Below are positions 20,201-32,200 of a DNA stretch of 32,581 bases, in pieces. The stretch covers positions 219,732 to 252,312 of the forward strand of contig NW_019775535.1 in NCBI RefSeq assembly GCF_001039355.2. The letters are read 5' to 3'. The notes under the pieces were generated by a model. The model ran no database searches. It was not told the DNA's origin and saw only the letters and a list, made by a program, of their open reading frames with translations. The translations under genes were made by a program, and so were the position numbers. This stretch comes from Lingula anatina (taxonomy: Eukaryota > Brachiopoda > Lingulata > Lingulida > Lingulidae). Each line of letters opens with the position of its first letter. Within the stretch, counting starts at the first letter, position 1.

Positions 20201-23200
20201 GATTTATCTGTTCATAGAAACTGAACTGGTTTTACATAAAATCTTGACTGTTTAACTGTGTCTGCATTAGTAATTTTAAACATGATTTATAATATGCTAT
20301 GCAGTTAAATTTAAACTGATGCTGATTGTTTTGATATAAATTATTCAATTAAGTTTAGGTCTTTTTACAGTGCACTGTGTTACATCTTTTACCCTCTGTA
20401 AAACTTCCTTATTTTTCATATATCCTATGGAAGAGAATAAAATGGCATGGGTTTCTCTTCTAAAATCTCTAGAATTAGAATGTAAGGCCCTACTGTATAC
20501 TAAGTAAGCTGTATGCAATTTGACTAATTTTTTTTCATGTCTTTATGGCCTAAATTAAATGTAAATCAAGTTTATTAAAGCAATAATAACTCTTCGTTTC
20601 GGCCAAAAAATGAATTTTCCTGGAGTAAACAACAATTTTCCCATACTTTCCAATGGTTAATGAATCCATTTTTACATTCAAAGTTGGTCTCTGGTTTTTT
20701 TCTAAAAAGTTTGGTTTTTTGTTAAAATCTCTTAAGAGATTTTAACAGAGTATAGCCATCAATGGAGGTCACGTGGTCTAAAGACAAGCTCAGATATCAG
20801 AATAATAGCTATAACTGCTGTTTTTGTGGTAAAACAGAATATATTATATTTCTACGAGTTATTCACAAGGTTTTTATTGTGAAATATAGATCTCATACGA
20901 AGAGTTATTATCCCTTTAATTTATGCAGGTTACTGAGGTATACAATATATTTCATCATTGCCTACTTATTTTTTAAATTAAAAAAAATCATCCGAACCTA
21001 GATATAACCTTGTATTTGCAGTGATAGGTTATTGTTAAAAACTTGATGATAGATGTAGCAGACAGATGAGGGTAAAGATTTTTGTTATGCCAATGTTAGT
21101 GTTGTTAGGAGGTGCTGTTGACATGAACATGGCACTGGCTTGCTGCAGACATATGGTGACAATTCTAGCAAAGTAACATGAAGTAAGAGCTTTTTCTTGG
21201 AGAAGATATGATATAAAGTGGTGAGATCATACTTTTTTTGTTAACCTAGTATCCCAGATATTTAGGAATGTCATTATATATTTACCCAGATTAACCAGAT
21301 GATTATTTTAATATCCTGATTTCAAATTTGATAACATCTATAGAAATTTACTTCCATAATTTCACTAGTGAAAGGGTGTTTGATACAGGACACGGAAATG
21401 TTGGAACACAAGATACTTCAGATGTGAGTAAGGTAGCAAAACAAGAGGGTCTATAAACCTGTTATTGTAACGTTATACATCTCATATTTAAAATCTGTGA
21501 TTAATTGATATTTGTTTAATTGATATTGATTGAAAATATTCTAAGTAGATTGTTCACTGGGTGGAGGGTTTTAACAAACCTGATATCTTTGGACTTTGTT
21601 TTATTACACGATAACTTATCATATTACATGTGACTGCTGAACAGGAGGGGGGTGAGATATATTCTTGATGTGCTTATTCATGGACATGTAAGGATATTGT
21701 AGGTGTGGGTATTGTTGGTAAACACACAAGGATTTGTGTTCATTTATTTGATTGCTTGTAAGATACTTGATTTGATATGAGGACATTTCCACTTCCTTAT
21801 TTTCACATTATTAATATCCTGGTTTCCTCTTCAGAACTTTTTTAGGATGTACATGATAGTCCTTGACTTGAGTCTGTGTCAGGTGCTTGAAAAATAGCTT
21901 AGCAGAAAAAAGTTTAATCAAAAACAAAACGGTATGAGATATATTTCTAAAGGAATTTTCAGATATTGAATTTTTTTCTACTAAATTTATCGTTGACAAT
22001 TTTTATAATGTGGTTTGTGTTATTCAACTGCTTGCCTTTAAAGATTTTTTTCTGGTTTGAGCCCTGCTGGGTCAAGATGAAAAAAAAAGAAATAATTGCT
22101 AGAGTAAATATATATGTTGAGAAGAGATTTATCTCAGGTTGTATTGATTTCTACCAAAATACGGGAAGTCACATTCCTTTGATTAGTAACATTTTATGAT
22201 ATTAAGCACAGTTAAGACCTTCCATGAATTGGCATAAAATGACTTGATGCCCTTTAACAGTTAGGTCAGTTTTGTTCAGTCGTACGTAACTAGAGTTTAA
22301 AATGCAAGCCTCTCAGCGTATAAATGTTAGCATAGAAGCCTTAAGTTACCAGCATTCTGTCGGACATACAAGAGATACATAATTATAATTATTGACTTCA
22401 TAATACCGTATATACGGGCTGACTTTGCAGAGTAGTTTATTGTTATTCACTACCATATGTTGTTTGAAAGCCATTCCTGTTGGAAGTTACTGTTTGAAAA
22501 AAATGTTTTAGCCTGTACTGCTTTAAGATCCTGTTTGGTTCTATGGTTCTTAAAGTGGTAAACATGTGCCTGAAATATAGTGCAGGGAGTAACAGTGGGT
22601 AAATGCTGACCATAGTTTTAGCTCAAAGTGACGAGATTTATCAAGGAGCAGCTTGTAAGAAATCATAGTTCTGTGGACTTCGACTGGACTGGCAGTGGTG
22701 AAAAAATGCAAAAGATATCTGTACACTTGCCTGAATGTTTTTACCGAGTGGTATTGATTTCGTGAATGTTATCATTGCTTCCGAGTTACTTGATGTGCAT
22801 CTGGTTGAGATCTAGGTTCACATGTTTGCTTTAAGATGTTTTAGTGCTAAAAAGAAAATGTGGAATGTTCTTTTTTACCAAGTTTAAGTTATCATTGATT
22901 TAGTGAAAATGATATCATTTGCTAAAAAGTGTTTGTGATGGATGAATGTTCAATATTCATATATGACAGTTGTAGATGTCATGTAGATATATGTGAAAAT
23001 ATGGAAAGACAGAAAAAAATTAAAATTTCCCTTTTTTCAAACAGGTTTCTTTAGAAAACCAGGAAGGTGTTGTAAGCTTTGATCCCACCGTTACCACCGC
23101 TGAGAAGATTGCTGAGGGAATAGATGACATGGGTTTTGAAGCCAAAGTCAAGTCCCCTGGGTCCTCCCCCCAGGAAGTGACAATCTACATAGAGGGAATG

Positions 23201-26200
23201 ACGTGTCAGTCTTGTGTCAAAAACATAGAGGGCGCCATCAGCATGAGGTCAGGGGTCAAGCAGATCAAGGTATCATTATCACAGAAACAGGCAAGCATAA
23301 GGTATGACCCCTCTCAGACCAATCCTAGAACTCTACGTGAACACATCGACGATATGGGTTTTGAGGCTTTTCTGGAAAAACCGAAGCAGACGGCAAATGT
23401 GAAAATTGGAGTAGAGGGCATGACCTGCCAGTCCTGTGTCAAGAATATTGAAGGGAATATGTCCAGCAAACCGGGAGTGAGGCACATTCAAGTTTCCCTG
23501 GAGAGAAAAGAGGCCAATATCACGTACGACCCCTCCGTTGTTACAGCACAGATGTTACGAGATCAAATCGATGACATGGGGTTTGAGGCAACTCTTCCCA
23601 GCCATGGATCCTCGACATCTTTGGATGAATTTCATGAACTTGCTAAGACAAGAAGTCATGCTGACTTTGGTAAATGTAGGTTACACATTGAGGGGATGAC
23701 TTGTCAGTCATGCGTCAAGAACATTGAAGGGGTTATTGGTGAATTCCCAGGAGTGAAAACTATTAAGGTGACTTTGGAGACCAAATCTGCTGAGGTTACT
23801 TTTGACTCCAGTATTGTTACTGCCCAGGCAGTGGCAGATAGAATATCTGATATGGGTTTTGACTGCAGTGTGGCTGGCCAACAGGATGAGTTTGATGAAA
23901 TAGCCGGTAGAAGTGCTCCCACGAAATCTCCCTCAGATGGCACTCTAGCCAAGTGTATGGTTGATATTGAAGGGATGACCTGTATGTCGTGCGTTAAGAA
24001 CATTGAGGGTACTCTTTCTGATGAGAAAGGGATCGCACAAGTCAGCGTTTCTCTGGAAGAGAAAAGGGGTACAGTGCAGTATGATCCCGCCCTCTGGTCC
24101 CCCGCCACTGTGGCCGAGAGAATCAGTGACATGGGCTATGATTCTGTAGTCCATGCTTCAGCCATTCCTAAGGTGCCCTCCACTATCAGCACAACTGTCA
24201 TCTCCATCAAAGGAATGACATGCAATTCCTGTGTGAAGACAATCCAGGAAGTGATTTCTGAGAAACCAGGGGTGAGATCTATAAAAGTGTCTCTGCAGGA
24301 AGAGCAGGGAGTTATCCAATATGATCCTGACGTCACGTCACCCCAGCAGCTGCGAGACGCCATAGATGATATGGGTTTTGATGCATGCATCACAGGTGGG
24401 TGATACAGGCAGTGATTAGATTATACAGTGTGATAGTCTTGCTGTTTTGGTCATAAAAAGTTAATTTTGGATTTGTTTATGCCGCCACTGAATTTTTTTT
24501 ATGTGAATATTATCCACAGCATTTGAACAGTGCTTGGTAGATAAGATGTATCACTTCAGCATATGATATTTTAAATACCAAGTTAACATTTTCTATGCCT
24601 ACCCTCTTTTATAACTGTGAAATCTAGCTTTTACCCCTGTATCTTATATACTTGTGTCTATATTTTTATTTCGATATTTACAAGTTTACTTTTCAATCAT
24701 TTTCTGTCAAAAATCTCTCCCACATACACATCAGGTGATATTTTACCAGCTCTGCTGAAAACTCAGTATAAATCTTTCAGATGAGACCAAATTCCCACCA
24801 GAAACCACTGTGATAATGAACGGCAGTGCAGGGCCAGTGAAGTCCACGCCTTCACGCGGACACCTTCCCAAGACTAACCATGGCGTGGTCATACAAAGGA
24901 AGGTGGACACAGTGGAAGAGGATGACCTAGAGAAATGCCACCTCCATGTGTCTGGAATGACCTGTGCTTCTTGTGTGGCTAATATTGAGAGGAATTTACT
25001 GAAAGTGCCTGGTTAGTATTTGTTGATTTTGGCAATATATGGTAGCACTTCTAGAATGACAATGACTTAAGTAAATTTTCAAAATTTTTACCCTTTTTAA
25101 CATGAAATTTCTCTTTTTAAATCATTTAACTTCTCAGTTGTAAGATATATGAGATACAGGAGAAGATGCAGAGATATTTTATAACAGGCTTGAAAATTAT
25201 TTTGTGCTGATCCATCCTCCATTTTTGCCCATCTTCGACAGAAAAAATTAGATGCTCGTCAATTTAAACTTAAAAAATTTTGTCCATCATCCTGAAATCC
25301 TAGAAGAAGGCCTCCATCTGTTTCTGGGATAAGTGATTCTCAATTCAGGAATTAATTTTTTCTTGAGTTTGGCTAATAAATAGCCCAATTTACTGGCAGT
25401 GGAAAATAAACCACAATTTTGTGCCATCATGTTTAGTCCTAATATTTCAATAACCTCGTGTGGGAGGATTCATTTCTCATTATGGGCAAGTTGATTGCAG
25501 GGATAATTTGCCTGCATTTATGATGGAAGCCGCAATGTTTCCAAAATATGGATTTCAAGACATTTAAGCAGTCGTACATCAAATTAGTATGTCTGTTTCT
25601 TTTAGGCTTAGCAAACTGCTGGTAACATATAACAATAATGTCAAACTGAATTTCAGTTCTCTTACCTTAAATGGCAGTGACAGGAACAATGAATTGTGAA
25701 TAGGTACATAGTATACCTAGACTTTTTAAGGAGAAACCTTCCTTATTATTTTAACACTGTATACCACTAGAGGATATGCAAACGTGACTTAAAGCAGGTT
25801 CCATTTCATTTTTAAAAAACCTGCATTAAATTATTAATGGTTTCATTATCCTTGTCTTTATATCTGAAAGAAGGAGAACTGGAAAGTGTCAGTGTTCATT
25901 GATACAAGAGTCACAATTTCTACATTTAGAGGAATACAGTTGTACTTAAATGAGTGCTACTTTAGTGTGTACCACAAAGAGATCCTACGATGGCTGGCCA
26001 TACACTGACCGAGGTTTGTTTAGGTTTCAATGTTGTTTCTTATCTTAAGAAGCCTATTGATTTCTTTAAGAGTTCTTTATCAGGGAAAAGGTGTTAAAAT
26101 GAATACTACCCTCACAAAATTAAGATGAAATTAAGATGAACATAGTATGTGATGGATTCATACAGATCAGTTTGAATTTTGTGATTTCCAGGTATTTCTT

Positions 26201-29200
26201 CAGTGTTGGTGGCTTTGATGGCCCAGAAAGCAGAAGTGAAGTATGATCCTGCCTACATGATGCCCTCCCAGATTGCTACCATGGTCACAGAACTGGGCTA
26301 CCCCGCCATGCTGATCGAGAATGAAGGAACAGGTGATGGGCACCTTGAAATCCAGGTATAATATAATTATAGTAATTTAGGAAATGGAGAAATACATTTA
26401 ATAATGCGCACACACCAAGAACTCAAAGTCGGTTTATTATGCTTTTGTGAAGACAAAAAGGTTTGGCATCATTATATGCCATATCTGTCACATCATGAAA
26501 AAAGGAACAAAATGTAAAATAGATTCAAGGAAACAAAATTGGCATAATGAAGACAAGTAATATAATCAGCCCGATGTACCTGCAGATTAGAGTGACACAG
26601 AGATGTGTACATTATTATGGTAATCCTTATTCTATTGGAGATATATAAAACTACCTGCATGTTTTTGTGAAAGGCAAAAATTATATGAATGCACTTTTAT
26701 GTTGAAAATAGTGACATATAATTTTTAGCCTGACGATGTGTTCACATCAAGACTCACATGAACCTTTAATAAGACCAGCTGACATCATCATACAGGCATA
26801 TTGCTTTACATTAGATTTATGATTCTAAGATGCTCTGTAATAGTGTCACCTAATCTGGGTCATTTGGTGATGGCTGTCAGGCTCTTCTGGTGTCAGCAAG
26901 GATGTGAAAATGTTCAGTTATTGTTTATTCTGTGTAATATATGGCTTTATACCTTTAGTATCCACAGGAAATAATTTCTAGGCAAATGCTATAGGTATCA
27001 CACCTAGCACTGCTCCTCCAGGGTCATCCTAACATTTAAATTATATTCCTGCCAAATAGCAGATGAATTTATAAAATAGCAGTTTTCAAGCAAGAACACA
27101 AGTTAAAAGTTAATCAGTTCTTTATTTTCTTCAACCAATGCAAAGATTCTTTATCAATTATATTGTTATATACCAGTTTTCAATTATATTGTTATATACC
27201 AGTATGAGCCTAGCTCTTTCTTGTTTTATGAATAAGACATTCTTCACAGAAACAAAATATCACTGTTTTCCAGATTGGTGGTATGACATGTTCATCCTGT
27301 GTCCACCGTATAGAGTCCCACATGGTGAAACAACCAGGTATCAAATCTGCCATAGTTTCCCTGGCTACCAATAGGGGACGCTTTGAGTTTGATCCGGAAA
27401 ACACAGGACCAAGAGATATTATGAATGAAATAAGGGTAATTCTGTCTTTTGTTAGATGTTTTTATTAGAGACAAAAAAGTCCTGTTTTAAACCCTTTCAG
27501 TAATATTTTAGCTTCAAAATTGTAAACAGGCTCTTAATAAATTTAAAACAATAGAACAAAAAAAAAAAAAAAGAAGGAAAAAGGCTTAAAGGGCCCAGGA
27601 TCTCAGTGGCTGGTGACATCAAAAATTGTATGTTTGAACCAAATAAATCATGACTGCTATTGAGTTTTCTGTATTAAGTTTAACTTAGTACTAATAATTT
27701 TTTTTTTAGGATATGGGATATGAAGCTTCCCTGGTCACAGATAATTCCAAGAATTCTGCTGCACATGAACACAGGAAAACTACCAGGCAGTAAGTGGCAT
27801 TGCCATGTTTAACCATGTTTTAGAGTAGCTTCTCAGCTGCTCTCAGCTTCAAGTATTGTAAAAAGGAAAAAATAACTGTTTGAACTAGACAAGTTTGATA
27901 TTTTAAAAAAATTAGGATTAACTTACAGGCATTTTATTCATTTGAACATCAATTAAATCAGTTATGTAATTTGGTGTTTCTAGTGAGCATATTTATTTGA
28001 ATAAATAGAGCTTAATGTCAAAAGCGCTCAAGCTTGAATATGATACACAACTGCCATCTTGAATATTTGCCACATTGGCAAGATGACATCTACAAGCAAT
28101 AAGGTGCATTGTTTTGGCACTGAACATTTAGTAAGTTATGTCGGATCTTAAACCTGGCATGTACTGATTTTATATATCATTATAAAAAAAACTGTTTAAT
28201 TGATACTTATAATTCTAGGTGGAGAAATTCATTCCTGTTTTCCCTCATACTTGGTGTACCTTGTATGGTGGTCATGATGTACTTCATGTTTGCCTATATG
28301 CACATGCCTGGTCACCAGATGGCAGCAGGTGGCAGTAATGATACAGCTGATTCCTCACCAGGTGTCCCCATGGTGACAGCAGGACTGTCTGTGGAGAACT
28401 TGATTCTATTTTTACTGGCAACTCCTGTACAGGTATTGCTACATTTTATACTATGGGAAAACATATCAAGATGAGACTGGATAAAGTTTTGTTTGAAATC
28501 CAGGAGAAATTCATTGTTCAGGAACTGTTTATATAGTTAAAAATATACCTAGGGACGGATCCAGGATTATTTGAATGGTGGATGGGTGGTGGGGTCCCCA
28601 GATACGTCAGGACCCCCCAGACCCTCCCCCCTCTTAATCTGCCACTGATACCCATATTAAGTTCTCTCATATGTTTATATATTTTAAATGATTTGGAAAT
28701 TTGATTTTGAAATATTATAGACATAGTTTCCTAACTTAAAACTTTTTGGACCTCTTTCAGTTTATTGGTGGGAGATATTTTTATATCCAAGCCTACAAAG
28801 CTTTGAAACACAGATCCACCAACATGGATGTCCTTATTGTCATGGCAACCACAATATCATATGTTTACTCAGTTATTGTTGTGGCTGTTGCCATGGTGAT
28901 GCAAGAGTCCACAAGCCCACGTACATTCTTTGAGACCACACCTATGTTAATGGTGTTTATATCATTGGGACGGTGGCTTGAACATATAGCAAAGGTAAGT
29001 AGATAATGACTGAATATGCTTTTTGATTAAATGAAAATAAACTTTCTTTTGCAAAGTGACTGAATATAGTGCATCACAGAAAATAATACATGAAACAGAT
29101 GTAGCTTCCAAAGTAATAGTAAATTAATGATAACAGAGGACCATTATGGATATATACACAAATGTTCAAAATTTGCATAATTTCTATCTCAAATTTAGGG

Positions 29201-32200
29201 CAAGACGTCAGAGGCCCTGACCAAGCTGATGTCTCTGCAGGCCAGTGAGGCTTTACTGCTGGAGTGTGACAAGAATGGCCAGGTGATCAAGGAACAGAGG
29301 ATCAGTGTGGACTTAGTTCACAGGGGAGATATTCTCAAGGTGAGGGAACACACTGGACTTGCTTTCATCTCATGGATTTTAGTCAAATGGGAAACATACT
29401 CTATTGTGATCTAGTGAATTAAACATGTTTTACTGTTACATACCAGTTTGTCATTGATTTGGTTCAAAGTTTTGATTAGTGAAAACTATCCACCTGGCTC
29501 TAAAAAAATCAATAGTGTGCCTGTGGGATTGTAATAAAGTAAATGTAATAAAGTCATAGTTAAATACTGTTCCTTTGTGGGCATTGAAGCTTTGGAACCT
29601 CATACTTTTGTTTCTAGCTGTATTCACATACACATACCTGTAATCTGATGAATTACAGATAAAAATTGCCCAAAAGCAGTGATGTAAAATTCAATTTATT
29701 TTTGTCTGTACCATAACACAACTTATTTATCATATCTAGGTTCTTCCTGGAAAAAAGTTTCCAGAGGATGTCACAAACTATTCAAAAACTATAATGATGA
29801 ATTCTTGTTATCACACTTGATATTTATCATCTCTAGGTCCTGCCTGGAGAGAAGATTCCAGTGGATGGTAAAGTGACGGAGGGACACTCCATGTGTGATG
29901 AATCTCTTATCACTGGAGAGTCCATGCCCGTGGAGAAGAAAAAAGGTGGGTTTTGCCTTAGATCAGAGCATCTTCTACTCAGAATAAGGAACAATGGATC
30001 AAATATTACCATTTAATATACATCTATGATGGTAATGGTGAATAACCATAAGCTTTTAATTGTTGACTGATGAAGAAATTGGTTAAATTTGTAAAGAAAT
30101 ATAAACGATGACGTGCTTGTTGGAATTCTAATTTTGACTTTAAGGTTAAAAATACCTTAATTGATATGTACTAACCTATTCTGTTATTGATAAAATGACA
30201 GGTTCTTCTGTGATTGGAGGATCTATCAACCAGAATGGCACTTTATTGGTGGAAGCTACACATGTGGGGGCAGACAGTGCTCTCGCTCAAATAGTTAGGC
30301 TTGTGGAAGAAGCTCAAACATCCAAAGTAGGTCACATTCATAAAGTGAACAGAAATTTGGTTTTATTTCTACCACTTTACAATGCTCTCATATTTATTTT
30401 TCATTTAAAGAATTGGTTGTATGGTTCAATTGAATGTAATATCCATTGATTATCCTTTAAAAAGAAAATAATACTTCACATTGAAGATTTTGATGTATTT
30501 GCATTTGCAGTGCTATAACATAAAACTATGCCATATTCACACCAGTTTTATTAAACAATTGTTTTTTAAATTTTCATCCAGGCTCCTCTCCAGGCAGTGG
30601 CAGACACCATAGCTGGCTATTTTGTCCCTGGGGTTTGCACCATCTCTCTCCTCACAGCTGTAGTATGGGTTATAGTGGGCTATGCCACTTACAACCAGTT
30701 GGACATTCATTGGAAAGTAAGGCTTTGTTTTTTTTTTTCTGTGCTTGATATATGTGAACATGTGTGTAATTTTTCATAGTAAAGAAAAAAGAGAAATTAG
30801 TCCTGGTTTAGTCATGCAATATTTCACAGGCTATTGACAAAATGACAAAAAAAAAGTGTTACTAATATGTATATTGAGAGTCTTGTACGATAAGTATCTG
30901 AAATTCATTAATATGTGATCACACTAGTTGGAAAAAAGTGTAACATAAAAAGAAAAATTCCTACACTTCAAACAATAAGACCACATGAACATTTTCTATT
31001 TCAGTCAGAAAGTGGAATGGGCAAGAACGAAATCATCTTCCAGCATGCGTTTAAGTTTGCCATCACAGTTCTGGCCATAGCCTGCCCCTGTGCCCTGGGT
31101 CTGGCCACACCCACTGCTGTTATGGTGGGGACAGGGGTGGGCGCCACTAACGGGATACTCATCAAGGGAGGAGAGCCATTAGAGATTGCGCACAAGGTAA
31201 AATAAGTGCTAGCATTTTTATTGTAGAATGTTAAATATGTTCAGTTGGGGAAACTTATATAAGTGTAGTACGTGAATGAAGGTAGATTTGGAAATCGGTG
31301 GTTTAAGAATGAGCAATTCAAATGTGCACATGTTTCAGAATATAATTTTTATATTTTCAATTATTATAAGTTATAGGAGGTTGCTTTTCAATTTTCACTG
31401 TAACTTTTCTCTCTCCATAGGTACAGAGTATTGTGTTTGACAAGACAGGCACAATAACTCGTGGTATAGCAGAGTTGACTAGACTGACACTGTTTAATAC
31501 AGGGTTGTCCAAACATCTGGTGATAGCTGTCACTGGGACTGCAGAAACCAGCAGTGAACACCCTGTAGCTGCAGCCATTGTCAAATATGCCAAACAGGTG
31601 AGTATCAGATTGAAATAGTGAAGGAAATGATTTATAACGATGAAAAGTTGTATAATCCTCAAATTACACAAATTATCCTGTTTCCATGAATACTCAAAGT
31701 GCATGTATAGATAGGAAATCACCCTTTCACAGAGTTCCAAATTCTCCATGACATAAGTGAACACAGGAAGTCTGAGAGATAGCCATTAATTTTATGAAGA
31801 ACTGTTTAAAATCTAATACATTTTTTAGTGAAATTTTATGCACATTTGCAGGCATTGGGTGCAGAGACCCTGGGCAAGGTGTTGGATTTCCAAGCTGTCC
31901 CAGGCTGTGGCTTGAAGTGTAGAGTGACCAATGTTGATCATCTGGTGAGCAGTATGGAAACAAAGGACATTCTCAAAGAACACACTAATATTGACAGAGA
32001 CGAAATACAAGGTATGTGACATTCAAATACTGCATTCAGATTTTTTAGCTGAAATCAGATGTCAATATTTTCTGTGATATCTTTAGTTAATCTGTTTTTT
32101 TTACCCAAGCCATCTGCACAGTGTTTCAAGAATTGTGAAAATGTTCTTCTTAAAAAGCAGTTGGTCACATAAACAATCTCTGGAAAGCTTAGCAAAAACA

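Larger units (their letters stand above)
16734..23044 (+). other. ATP7: ATP7 intron 1
   Basis: A long intron that includes the duplicated segment to 18769. From 18770 to 23044 I see no coding exon. It holds a repeat at 20590-20690, a 28-base perfect palindrome at 20720-20747 and short A/T runs. The reverse frame at 19141-19365 and frames at 20762-21001, 21811-21999 and 21966-22199 have no recognisable protein features. Confidence 0.7.

Noticed and set aside
23704-24132. 142-codon reverse-strand frame, with others at 23945-24154 and 24136-24393
   Set aside because: Shadow of the ATP7 HMA exon; its repeated phrases mirror the domain repeats on the other strand.
31357-31764. 135-codon reverse-strand frame
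   Set aside because: Antisense to the DKTGT exon and adjacent introns, with no protein family character.
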